Source: Desarmillaria ectypa (lineage: Eukaryota; Basidiomycota; Agaricomycetes; Agaricales; Physalacriaceae). Taken from it: DNA of 64,000 nucleotides. This document shows, piece after piece, positions 31,634 through 43,700 of the stretch. The notes under the pieces are model-generated. The model saw nothing but the letters and a program-made list of their open reading frames with translations. It had not been told where the DNA came from and did not search any database. How positions within the stretch are numbered: the stretch's first letter is position 1; the number at the start of each line of letters is the position of its first letter. The stretch is taken from NCBI GenBank assembly GCA_030407005.1, contig JAUDYN010000011.1, positions 858,501 through 922,500 of the forward strand, written 5' to 3'. The translations under genes and the position numbers were made by a program.

Positions 31634-34600
31634 GACTTAGGAGAGGAAACGGAGTGGTCGAAGTCAGTTTCCTCTTTTTGATCGTCGGAATGGAATTTTT
31701 CCTCTCGTGGATGATCCCTCTTCCGTTGCTTGATTGGCTTAGGAAGACTGACAGAGCATTCTACAGCCATGGGACGCCACCTTCGTGGCTGTTATACTGT
31801 GAGAATGTTATGACATTGAAAAACCATGAGGGACTGGGCGACGAACCTTGCTACCTTGCTGTTCGGATCGGGGACGTTTTCTCCCGTGTCATTTAAATCC
31901 GGCCTTCAAAACCCAAGTGGATCATTGAAGCCTTGGTGCTATTCACAACTGATAATTTACCTTGAGCATTGTGGATGAGCGAATTCAGAACAGGGGAGAA
32001 GGCGGTGACGTCGGACCGCCGGGTCTCCTAAACGTCTAGCTTGGCGCGATAACCTATATGCGCGTGGCAAATTTGTCAAAATCGTTTGTGTACCGTCTTC
32101 TACGTCTGCGTACAAAAAATGGTCCCTACTTTCGACTTGTGCATAACTGTTAGAACTGCTTCTATCCTCAGTATAATTTATCTCTACGTATCCTTGATCC
32201 AGGTTTGGTAGGATTAAATTATGTATGTTGCCGTCGGCAAGTCACGTGCGCGCATCATCAGTTTTTTTCCCCCCGACGAACGCGTCTTTGTCTAACAGCC
32301 ACCATCTACAAACCCAAGTCTCTCTCCAGCGTGTCCAGCTTTCCCGTCTTTCCCGGCCTTTCACGCTTCAGGTCCCTTTCTCTTTGTGCTGGCTCCCTCC
32401 ATGCTTGTGTCCTGTCGCCCAAGCCACAGACATTCATCGTGAATGTTGGCTAACCCTAAGTCATCGTAGTCTGCCATTGACCGGGTTTTCGCTTGAGAAA
32501 CACCAATTTCTGTTGCCGATGGTTATAAGGGTAACGACCGAAAGGACGTAGCGTTAGGGTGTAAAGTGGCTGAATGCGTCGCGCTGGTTGTCTTGGGTGT
32601 TCGCGGGCCTCTGCAGGCATTTTAGCCTAACAGTGACGCTCGTCTCTATGCATTCTTATCGCATCTCCGGAAAGTGCTCATTCGCTCGCCAGTATTCCTT
32701 GCCACTTCTACGCATAGAATCTCGCCTGTGTTGCCTCGGGATCCCGATTCACTGCATAGCGTGTCATGACCCACTCGCGTACAAGAATTCCCTTCTCTAT
32801 TTGGGGGTCTGGCGTCATGCATATGAAGAGGGAAGGCAATGCCGGAAATGCGTGGATTCACTTTCAAGTGCAGAAGACGGTGTAGTTGGAGCACCAGAGA
32901 AGCGTCGCGGGACCTGTGTGAATGTCACAGAGAGATTTGAGTAGGTTCCGCACAGCCTCAGAGGTCCACTATGCGAACATTTAGGACAACCGCTGGGCAT
33001 CCGCACTGGTCTTCAAGATCTCATTCGCCACATTGTTACTCCGCGACCAGCGATTCTTCCACGCCAGTGGCATTTATTTGTTGCTGGTCCACCACTTCGT
33101 CACTGCCCTGGCTTCATGACTGTTTCGTCCCCTTAGGGGATCAAGTATCCGCACAGGTCTCTGGCAACCTCCTTTTCCGCTGGTCTGTTCTCGTTAGGAG
33201 GGCAAGTCCAAATCCCGGTGATTTTTCTTGTGGATTAGTTTCCCTCGATCGCCGTGGGTCACTGTGGTGTTCCCTGCTGGTTATGACTATGTAGGGGCAC
33301 CACAGGAGAGGCTCAGAAGCGTCGGCGTGCGCATCGAAATCCACATGGCCTACGGCGGCATGGTTACATTGGCAACTCTGGAGCGAGTTCTTCTGCAAGG
33401 GGATTTTTAAGAGGAATATACAGGAAAGTGAGGCTGCTGGATTAAACACGCGGAAGCGGCTTTCGTAGGTGATACGCCATGGCACGGCACGACGCTGGTA
33501 GCTCTGGGGGAGGTATCTTATCTTTAGGGATGGCGGATCTGTCCACGCCTCGATTATCTGAGTCCGCCCTCTTTGGTTTCTGTCCTTCTACTACGGGAAG
33601 GTGGATGCGACGTCTTTGGCTATACTGTAGTAAGCCACTTTCCTCCCTTCTACTCTCTGTCCGGACGTGGTGGCTTGTGAACGAGGAATGATGACCCCGG
33701 GGTTTGTGTGCTAGGCAGATGTATGGACCAGGATGCCTCCGTTACTCAGGCAGTTTTATTGACCGAGTGGAGGGCTGCGAAGACATAGTCTCTTGAGCCT
33801 GCTTCGATCCCTCGCTTGCTCTGTTCTTTCTCACTCAGACTTGTCAATGCCTTTCTTTGTGTCTGGAGAGAGCAAGTTAATTATCCTTGACCCAAAAACT
33901 GGCAACCTGTTGGCGCATCTTTTAGAAACCTCAGGCTCCCGTGGTCGCGGCGTTTGTTAGTCCTCTGTTGTGCTCTGTTGTTTTCATTGATAATTGTTAC
34001 TCCCATGGGATGTTTCAATAGAGTTATGTGCTCGAGTGTCAGTGGACAGTCCACGGAGTGCTGACGAGGGTTGCGGCGCTGTGATCGCGGTGCTGCTTGT
34101 GTGTGGACGAGATGCGTTAGGGGATGCTCTTGGCGAGATGTTTGATTATGCCCCTTCGGAACTTTGAAAGGCGCAGTCTGGGTAACGTACAGGAAGACGG
34201 AGCAGGCGAGGGCGAGGTAGGATCGAGGCTAAGGAGCGGTCCTGTACTCGCGAGAAGCACCGAGGATATCTGTTTGGTTATCCTGGTATCCTTGTTTGTC
34301 GGATTCTGTGGGATTGTTATATACTCGTTCACGTATGGGCTCCGTGGTAGATGGATAGTACGGGCAGAGGGAGGGTAGTTGGATACCTTGCGGTTGCTAT
34401 CGGCTGTGAGGTATCTGACGCTGAAGCAAAAGTGGCCGAACGGTGTGGTGGGTGCGACGTCGTTGAAGAGGGACGTTGCATAAACTCGAGAGTGGATGTC
34501 AGGTATTCGGGGATCAACGTGGCTGAGCTGTAGATGTCTTCCCTGGGGCTTAGACGTTTTTGGGGAGGACGCTTTGATGTCCGAAGATCCAGAGTTGACG

Positions 34601-35473
34601 TCTTGATAATTTTTGGATTTTTTGATTACTTTCGCAGTGATCTGATTGTGGTTGCTTCCGTAGAAATACAAGGGGCAAGTGAGCTTCTCTATCGGACAAA
34701 CAATTTCTACTTCTTACAATTTTCAGGAAGTATAGCAGTTAGTGCGACATAGGAACTGTCCCCGTCACCTTGGCTTCAACGTTTTAAAAGTGCAAGCCAT
34801 CCTCAGTTGGGACTACAAGCCGACCTTTTTTTCAGGTACACGGAGGATCGGCGCGCTCCATTGTGCATCGATGAGCAGCTAGATACGTATCTGACTCTGC
34901 CTATATAGGCTCCCTTGTCGCATTGACTCTGTCATTCTAAAAGTAACAAGTTGCTTGGATACGGCATCTTCAGCGTTTTAAATTTCAACCCTCGATACTG
35001 AACTTACTGGATTGCGAACCAGAGGCAGGATGCTTTAGTTTCGCGCGCGGGCTTCGTGTGAATAGCTGCCCCCCTCGTGGAGCTGCTGTATGTAAGTAAC
35101 GGCTGTACTGACTTTTATGGAACGCTCACGATCACCTGTCGAGTATAAAACAACACTCTGTTGTGACCCATTTGTTCACCGGTTGTCTCTGTTCGCTGTG
35201 ACAAACCGCCGTGCCATTGCAGCTGTTGAACCTTTTTTTGCCCAAACGAAGGCATAATTAGACCTAACCAGGGACAAGATTATGAGGAGAGTGGAGTGAG
35301 TAGGTAGGTACCTTCGAGCCGGAAACCCAAGCGAATGGTAATTAACTGTAAATGTAAAAAGATAAAGCGGCCAAAAGAAAGTCGTAGAACTACAACAAGT
35401 ACAGTACAATAATGGCACAACACATAATTAATCCAAACCAATAATTATATCTTTAAAATGAAGCGTAAAAGGA
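31634..35473. other. Long intergenic region without a convincing gene
   Basis: 3.8 kb between the isomerase 5' end and the transcription-factor 3' end. Frames up to 185 codons exist (34117-34671, minus), but they are Ser/Pro-rich, overlap plus-strand frames and have no motifs. Several stretches are T/C-rich on the plus strand. It may hold non-coding transcripts or long UTRs; nothing specific can be supported. Confidence 0.5.
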
Positions 35474-38012
35474 TTACCCTGCCATCCCTTCGAACCCAAA
35501 ACTCTTCCCCCAGAATTTCTCGTCCCACTCTCCATCCCAACTCAAGGCATCCATTGCACTAGAACTTGCTGGGTCTGGCGCCCAACCGGATGAGAAGACA
35601 TTAATATTTGGATCGAATATATCCCCAGACAAGAACAGCGGCGAAAGCGCCACGCCGTCCTTACCCCAATCCATCATGGCCGTAGGCGCGTACATCCCGT
35701 CGGACGTATACACCGAGGTCGATTCCTCCCTCTTCCCAGGAATGTTCCTCGCCGGGTGGTCTTCCTCCTTGTCGCGCTTCCGCTTGCTCCCGTCGCCCTC
35801 GGTTTGCGGGTTCAACCCTTCGATGTCCATGAGCCGATCCAACCTTCGCCAGCACCGCCTCGCAAGCTCCCATGTTTCCCCAATAGTTTTCAGCGCCTCT
35901 GCACAGTTCATCAGGTGTAGCTGGGTCTGCAGACGGAGAGTAGGTCGGACCGATAGCTTGTACCCTGAGAGATGGGCGATCGCGGTCGTGAATATGAGGT
36001 AGATCATCGCAGGATTTGAGTGCGCTAGAGAGGAAGGGTCCACCGTGAGTTTGTCGAGAAGAACATTGAATGTTGACGCAGCGTCGAGGAATGTTGAATG
36101 GGTTGTTTTGTCCTTGAAGCTACTTTGGGTTAGGATGCGAGATGAAGGGCCGATAAGGATAAGGACTTACAAGGGCCGGTAGAGTAGGATGATGGCCACT
36201 TGGTAGAACATGTTGATCTCCAAGACCCTGCGCTCCGGTTGATGACCGAGAGATATACGAAACTGGATGGGAAGATCGTGATGCCACCGATCAAGCTCTG
36301 CTTTGAGCGTCTCCATAGGCTTCCCAGCCGAAAATTCGAATCCAAGATAGAGATGCAAGTTGATACGAGAAATAATTCGGCATAGTGAAGAGGTCTGAAC
36401 GAATAGGTCGCCTGAATCTTTCACGATACTAGGAGGTGGACGAAGAGCATCCACGATTCCTGGAGGCCGACCAAGCTGCAAAGAGAGCAGGAGGTCGAGG
36501 GTCAGGCACACTCCCCAAACCTCCGATGTGGGTTTTAATTCCAGCTCCTGTGCCATTCGCACGGCGAGACCTATGAGCAACCACGCTTGGCCCTCACATC
36601 CGCGCCCATGATCTCGCAGCGCAAGCAGGAGAAGCGTCTGTACGCTTTCAAGTCGGCTGCCTTTCCGTAGGAGAGCGCTCATAGCGGTGCGTGCCTGCTC
36701 ATACCATAAATCGGCGGCGATTTTGCTCGGGTCACCTCCGAAGACTGTCAGGGCCGGATTTGACGGTGACAGCCGACCAGCATAGGCACACAAAGCAAGC
36801 ATGAGGCATGTTGTGTCTTCCGATACTGTAGGCGCTGTGAGTTTTGATTCGATGAGATGTCGATGAGGTAGCAAGGGATAACTGGGGTGTATGTGTGTAT
36901 AGTAGACGTCAATGAGACTGGTGAGAATGTGTTGAGGAGGAAGATTGATTTGCTCGGTTGGAGGGAGAAAATCAGGTTTGGATGACTGTGACGTTGCTTC
37001 AAAATCAGCGGAGCGCCAGTAGCTGCCAATATACACTGGATTGGACTCGTCCGTGAGCCCTTTGTAATCTATGTCGGTGGACATCTCCACGTCAGGAGGA
37101 GTGGCCACAAGAAAAGCATTTGAGATCGGGGAAGGGTATGACAACAAGGGCGCTCTGGAAGTCGTAGGAGACGTAGCAGGAAAGGAAAAGTCGATGTCTT
37201 CGCGTGACCATACAGGTGTATCACACTTTTTGAGCTGGGGTGGAGGCGTATGTGTACGCTCAAAAGACTCGCGCGACATGGAATAATTAGGGAGATTATA
37301 AGACAAATGAGGCTGCTCGCTTGTCGGCGATGGCGTCGTCTGCATGACAGACGGCGAGTGTGAATGACCATTGGCCTTGGCATGATAGAAGGTCGGCTGT
37401 GAAGGTGTCGAAGGCGACTGCTGCTGTCCACTGCTTACCTTCAGATTAGGATTTGGTGGCGGCAGCAAAGGCTTAGCAAACGTCTCCTGGTCGGTCCGCT
37501 GAGCAAACGGGGCGAACGTATTGGTTAGATCATCGAGGATCTTTGCAGCATCAGTACCGGTCCAAACGACCTTGTAGGCATCCCACACATCCTGGGTGCG
37601 TGTCTTACTCTCCGTACGGAGAACCTCCACAGATTGCAAACATATTTCTGAGAACGCCACAGTCCCCCGAAGTTTGAGGATGCAAAGACCGAGCAGAGTC
37701 TCGAGCAGCGTCACTCGGGTTTCCGTGTAGCGCAGATAGCCAGATGGTGGGCCCCGACGACGAGGCTCGCGCGAGTAGGAGCATTCGACCTTGGTTTCTT
37801 TGCAGAAAAAACAGGGATCTAAGCCATCACACTTGGGAGCATTAGGGCCTTTCTGCTGGCACACGCATGGGATAAACGGACCTTTTTCCGCTTAAGACGA
37901 CAGGTATTGCACGCTACGTAAATGAAGTCAAAAACGAGCATAGCGAGGAAAAAGATGCCGGACCTCTAGAGACTTTCTTGTTTGTTTTTTCGGGGGCAGG
38001 TGGCGGGTTCAT
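35474..38012 (-). CDS. Zn2Cys6 fungal-specific transcription factor
   Basis: Exon 1 (37964-38012) gives MNPPPAPEKTNKKVSR and joins over a 50 nt intron to ACNTCRLKRKK (37882-37913), the first half of a binuclear zinc cluster. The second half, PKCDGLDPCFFCKETKVEC, and the linker PRRRGPPSGYL follow in a long exon (from about 37855 to 36175) that also holds the fungal-specific regulatory domain (EQINLPPQHILTSLIDVYYT, HPSYPLLPHRHLIESKL, GLAVRMAQELELKP). A further intron joins YRPL to SFKDKTTHSTFLDAAS, and the C-terminus carries a KRKRDKEEDH basic patch and an acidic/aromatic tail (GEWDEKFWGKSFGFEG). Between RLKRKK and KGPNAP only a 26-29 nt GT-AG segment is available as intron, and the resulting Cys2-Cys3 spacing is longer than the usual six. 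The target genes are unknown. Confidence 0.85.
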
Positions 38013-39757
38013 CTTACCCCGCAGTCTGGAGGTATGGGGCAAGAGTTTGGAGAGATGGTCTCGGAGGGAGGTTGTTCCAAGCAAACAGAGGGAGAGGGTT
38101 GTTCCAGATCCTCTCTGGCTTGCTGACTCATCACCACGTGTCGGAGTTCAAATGTTTCTCCACATTACCCCACAGAGGGACACCGCTTTTCACAAAGGGT
38201 ATATCCGGTCTCCAACTCCTAACTTTGGATCAACCTTAGATTTGGTTTTAAGATATCCATACTCACTCTTGGCTCACTACTTTTATAATAATGATTGAGT
38301 AGGGACTAATCATGTATACCTTGCTGCATCTTATTTTTGGAGATGCACCGGCGCCGACCATGTTCATCACTGTCGGTGCCGCATGTACCCTATGCAGTAG
38401 ACCCGAATTACCACGTTGGAGATAGGGATTCGCGGGAGATGCATACCAAGTGAGTCACTCGCGGTCGCTCTTACAAGCTGTCAAAAACAAGGACATATGG
38501 TCCCATTGATCTCTGAAAACTAGTAGAGGCTAGTGGTGGCCGATGAACAGTATAAGCGAGGGCCCTGTTCTGGCCCCAAGCTCCGCGCCGTCATCATCGA
38601 ACGAGTCGACCAAAGTCTGGTACTCTAGGAGATCATAATACTCTTTTATTCGACGTCTTTCTTCCAAACGACGGGGAATTTGCTGGGGGCTTCCGGTCTG
38701 ACGATGAAGAAGATCGATTTTGGTGACATCGGTGAGACAGATGACGAACTCAGGCGTCGTATTCAAGAAAACCTTCGTCCTACATTTGGTTGCATGTAAG
38801 GACAGTAGGCACCAGAATCCCCGGAGTATAATCCAGTTGCTTTGCCTCAGTAAAGTGACCGATCCTGAGAAGATACTGACTCGCGAGAATTTAGGAAAGA
38901 AACGAAGGGTAAGGGGAAGAAAAAATAGTTATGTATAACCGGAGGGATAAGGGTTCAGGAAGGCGCCAGAGCGGTAAGAGGGGACTATCCCCCAGGCTAA
39001 GGCCTAAGCAGACAAGTCGTCGTTCCTTAGGTCGGCCAATAGGATACTAGCACAAAGGACCAGAGTCACAAAAATCTGCGTACACTCGGCGCATATCCCC
39101 GGTTCTCGTGCCTGAGTAGATTCACCAGTATTCCTTTAGATGTCGCATTAGCATAAGTTAAAATTGACATACCCTTTCGCCATCCTCGAAAATGGTCAGA
39201 TCCATCTCTTTCCAATACCGTACCTTCACTCCGCTTCTCGACAGCGTCAGACGTCATCTTTCGGCCGCCTCAACGGAACTTGGTTTGGGTCGACGTCAAA
39301 GGTTGGATAGGAGTTGTTCCAGGGCCTCGAATCCGATTTCTCCCGGGACGGCGGCCCGGGATCAAGTTCGTCCCGCGGAAGAATATAACGGCAAGCCGTG
39401 GACAACAGCTTTATTGAACTATACACTTTGGTGTTAGAAGGTGTAGGCATCGCAACCTGGAACGGAACGTGGCGCAAACCCTGAAAGGTTCAAGTTCTTG
39501 ATTTCGAACTAATTTCGGACGGTCGAAAGTACGTCATTGTTAGCAGGACGAGTGTGGAGAGTTGGAAGATGTGTTTGACATGTATATATCAGGATGTGTG
39601 ATCATGAATACATAGATACTACTCACACGGCCTGGGCGCAAAGTGGACGAAGTCTAACCTATATAGGTAAGGCGCCTCCCGAATCCCGGGATGTAAGCTG
39701 ACATAAGAAACGGACCGGCCGACAGATCCTAACCCTAACCCCTCTTCCCTTCTCCCA
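38013..39757. other. Intergenic, no gene recognised
   Basis: Contains the promoter of the transcription factor and of the mitochondrial ribosomal gene. A small hairpin (GGCGCCGAC ... GTCGGTGCC, 13-base loop) lies near 38351-38381. Frames at 38530-38766 and 39192-39437 have no motifs. Confidence 0.5.
39728..39742. promoter_or_regulatory. Telomere-like CCTAACCC motif upstream of bL28m
   Basis: CCTAACCCTAACCCC starts about 30 bp before the ATG. In fungi and plants, AACCCTAA boxes occur in promoters of ribosomal and translation genes; an interstitial telomere remnant is the alternative. Confidence 0.45.
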
Positions 39758-40493
39758 ATGCATCCCACTCTTTCTGTGCTGAAAGTCGCGGTGCTATCGC
39801 AACCTTTTAAGCGGTCTCAGCTTGGTATCTTCCAGGGAAAGTCCAAGCAATACGGCAACAACGTTCCCTTTTCCAAGCACAAGTCACGCAGGACATGGCT
39901 TCCCAACGTCCAGACGAAGCGTATTTTTTCTGATGCCCTGAACCAGTCCGTCAAGTTGAAGGTCACTACGAGGGCGTTGAAGACTATAAAGAAGGTGCAT
40001 TTCACTTTTCAGGTTGTCTCTGTCGATAGCTGAGGGGAGCGTAGCATGGTGGACTTGACAACTACCTCACAAAGGGCATGAAGCCTTCAGAACTTGGTTA
40101 CGAAGGAATGCGGCTACGCGTTAGTGTCCTAGATGCCATACGGACACCGCTGCCTGCGAATGCTCAGCTACGAAAATCCCCGGCGTTCCTCAAGGAGCAG
40201 AAGAAAACGGCAGGAAAGGCGAGACTTGCAGAGATCATCGAGACACAGAGGGCTGCCCTCAAACGGGTTAAGCTCAATCAAAAGCCAACGCTGGAGGACG
40301 CGAGGAGGGTCAGGATGGAGGTAATGGAGATTCTGGGGCTGAAGGTGACGTCGGACCGTAATAGGTGAGTTGACCTGCCTTTTTGCTGGCGCTCCTTGCG
40401 CTGATTCTGTGCAGGGATAATAAGAGGGCTATCCTGGGTTTCTTGCATCAGAGGGCGAACTCGCGACAGAATGAATTACAAGGAACCTCATAA
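39758..40493 (+). CDS. MRPL24: Mitochondrial large-subunit ribosomal protein bL28m
   Basis: Exons 39758-39994, 40045-40364 and 40415-40493 give 211 residues. The bL28 core is clear: KRSQLGIFQGKSKQYGNNVP, FSKHKSRRTWLPNVQTKRIF and LKVTTRALKTIKKHGGLDNY (over the first intron), then LTKGMKPSELGYEGMRLR. The C-terminal extension (KEQKKTAGKARLAEIIETQ, KPTLEDARRVRMEVMEILGL) is typical of the mitochondrial form (yeast MRPL24). The N-terminus MHPTLSVLKVAVLSQPFKRS lacks acidic residues and could be a mitochondrial presequence. It is convergent with the polymerase gene; their stop codons are about 300 bp apart. Confidence 0.88.
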
Positions 40494-40795
40494 TTCACGA
40501 GCATTCTTTTACCATCTCCTTAGGGGAGCTAGGTCGTCGTGTGCTTCAAAAAGATTTTCGATGTCGACTCAGATGCTGTTCACTTGAATTTGCCTGTGAA
40601 TTGACGTTGCAAACTCCATCCTACCCCCCAGTTAGCAGAGGTGATTGCTCTGAAAGCTGAGTGCTAATGAAGCGGCCAATCTCAACGGTCAGAATGGTAA
40701 AGAATGAAATAGAATACACTACTTTTGATACATCTAGGGAATAAATACAGGTCGGTAGTACAGAAAGAATCAGCAATAGAACAATATCGATACAG
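40494..40795. other. Convergent intergenic space, bL28m / Pol epsilon
   Basis: About 300 bp between two converging stop codons; it must hold both 3' ends. Nothing else is seen. Confidence 0.6.
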
Positions 40796-43700
40796 CTACC
40801 AAGACTGAAGCATGCCTTGGGCACATTCCTATGATGCAAAAAAAGTCAGGAAAACATTGAAAATGACAGTATGTTAAAACAGACCTTTAGCCGTCCCAGA
40901 TTATGCACAATCGCCACGTTGATCATCGTTTTAAGTTTCCGTCGCACATCCCCCTTGTTCAGGGTATACTGGTACGCTCCCGAACACTGGCAAAACTTGG
41001 ATACGTTGTCGGATTGGATTTGCCGGCACTTTGAACATCTCAAATCCTGCAGCGCAAACGACCTCTCCATATCAAACAACACCTTCATCAACGTGAACTC
41101 GATAGCTTGCCGATCGTACTCCCCGCGGCAATTGAGGCAGATCCACCTTTGCGACACGTCGAGATTATTCGGAAGCAGATCTGGGTCACGGCAAAAATCG
41201 AAGTCCCGCAGAGCATCACAGTGCCTACAAGGGACGTTGGAAAGGATAAGCGGCTCGCAGGGGTTACGGAAGATGGCATCGTTCGCGAATTCGCGAACCC
41301 CGATAAGATCGAGTAGATTCCTTTTCAACAATCCAATTTCAACCTGATAATCCTTGGCCAGCGCGAACACCGCACAAGTGAACTTGGCAAACTCCAAGAC
41401 AGGGTCGGAGAGATAAAGGTAGGAGCCAGGGAGAACCGGGAAATCGAAGCTATCTGTTAGTTCTTCATTCAGCATGGCCTCTCTGTGCCGTTCTTGTACG
41501 CTTCCAACCAGTTTGAGGAGTTTTCTAGTCAGGCGTCGGGCGATGAACTCTTGTGTTGACTCCATTTCACTCTTTTTGGTGACATCCCGCTGACTGGAAT
41601 CTGGGGCACCGTTGGGTACCGCACGTAGAGGTACTCGTGATGCCTCGTTGGTGCGTTGCCGAATCCTGTAGAGTTCTACTGCGAAGAATTGGATGGCGAT
41701 ACCAAAGTCCTTCTGGATGGCCGGCGGAAGGAATTCTGCGATATTCCAATGGTTCTCCAACGTCAGCTCTTCAGGGGGCTCGAGGGCGAGAGGATCTTCA
41801 CACACGATACCTCCCATGTTGGCGTTGTCCATGAAGAGTAGAAAGTCGTAGAACTTATCCGTTTGCAAGTATATGTGTTCAAAGAGTTCGTGGGATGTGA
41901 CAGCGGTGTTTATGTATGTCGCATACGCATGGGCTGTTCCAGGGGGTTTGGAGGTGGAGAGAAGTATACGGCTGAAATCAGCGTAGACGACATGCGATCC
42001 AAGGCGCTTAAATTCTGCCAATAGCCGGATGAACGTCTTCCGCATGAGACTGTGGACGAAGCGATGAAGGTTGGGGTCATAAAGCTGCGATGCGCTTGAG
42101 CTGATCCATCGCCAGAAATGGTCAATTGTTACAGATGGACTTCCAAGCTCGCCATGTATTTTGTCGAGCAACCACGTCTTTACCATATTTCTCAAAATGC
42201 TAAACGTTTGCGCGGAAATATTCGACTCGCCAAGGGTGAGGTCTCGCTGTCCTTCACCGTTCTTATACTCGTCAAGTGTCTTGGATACCGAGTCGAAGGC
42301 GGTCGATCCACCGGTCCCCTCGAGCTCGTTAATGACGACGGAATGTAAGACAGAATTGACAGCCAGATTTCGAACGGTGATTTCGAGACAGACATTAGAG
42401 TAACATCCAGGTGACTGGAACTCTGTGGTTGGGAACTCCTCTGATAATCTCTGGTCATTCTCGATACCACCGAGGTCAGGCTGTTCCCCAGGAGACCACC
42501 AGAGTACCATGTCATTCTGGACGAGACGACGAGCGAATGAAATGTCGGAAAGAAGAAGGGGCTGATCGCCCTCAATATGTCCGATGGGGACATCGTAATA
42601 ATCTGCGAGCGATATCATGCGGTCAAGCCATGGCCCAAGCGAAAGATACCGATTTAGCATCTTCTGAGCAACGTGGGCCTGCCATGGAAACACATCTAAT
42701 GTATGAGGTCCTCGAGCTTTGGTCATTGAGAGTACAGGAAATTTCGACAGTTTCGTAAGTAATCGGTCAAAATACGACTGATCTTTGCTCGAAGAAATGA
42801 CGATGGTATATGACTTGTCTTCCATCAAGCCGAATTCGCGCGAAATGGCTTTGAGGGCAGTAGCGTCGGTGGAATGATATGTTGTAGTAAATTCGCGAGT
42901 GTCTTCATAAGTTATAGAGGGAGAAGTCCCATACTTTTCCTGCCTTTTCTGCTTCAAGTCAGCATAGGTCGCCTCTAATTTGGGTATGGGTTGGCGGCGT
43001 GTTGCTGGATCAACGATGTGAAGCTTGACGGGGCCTGTCGGCGAGAAGGTGGCAAATACATGTAGTGGAGCAGTTGCAGAGCAGGCGTGATAAAGGAATA
43101 TGTATTTGCTACCAATCCCTCCCTGCAGGTACTTTCGGGAAGCAGAGGCCGAGTGAGTTGCCCGATCGAGTTGATGTAGGTCGAAACCAACAGTCTGACC
43201 TCGGTTCAACGTCATGTTGGGATCTTCAACGGTACATGATCTTCCCAGTTTGAGAAGACCTCGAACAACGAGAGGGATCTTGCACACGTGTTAGTAATGG
43301 CCCTTGACTTGAAGCGAGGTACATTACCTGTTCTTCAAATACTCCATCAACGTTAGGATCATTGGCAAGATCAATGAAGTGCTCATGGATGTCATTGTAA
43401 ACATCTTCACGAACGGACAGATGGTACAGGTTCGGTGATGGACGCTCACGAGGAAGACTGCGAGTGACTTTCTCAAAGGTGTAGAAATCAGGCCGGAAGA
43501 TGTCCTCCTTGGGATTTCTGAGATGAATATACATCTCTCTGGGAATTCGCAAAGGCGAAGAGACGATCTCCCCATCGACAAACAACCATAGAATAAACCG
43601 ACCAGCAATCTTGCTCGGGCGGATTTGTAATATGTCCCAAGTGCGACTCGTCTTGACTTTGACGCCTCGGAACATGGATGGCACGACCACTGGTGCCAAA

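Noticed and set aside
34117..34671. 185-codon minus-strand frame in the long intergenic region
   Set aside because: Ser/Pro/Thr-rich with no motif, no flanking splice signals that extend it, and overlapped by plus-strand frames; likely chance.
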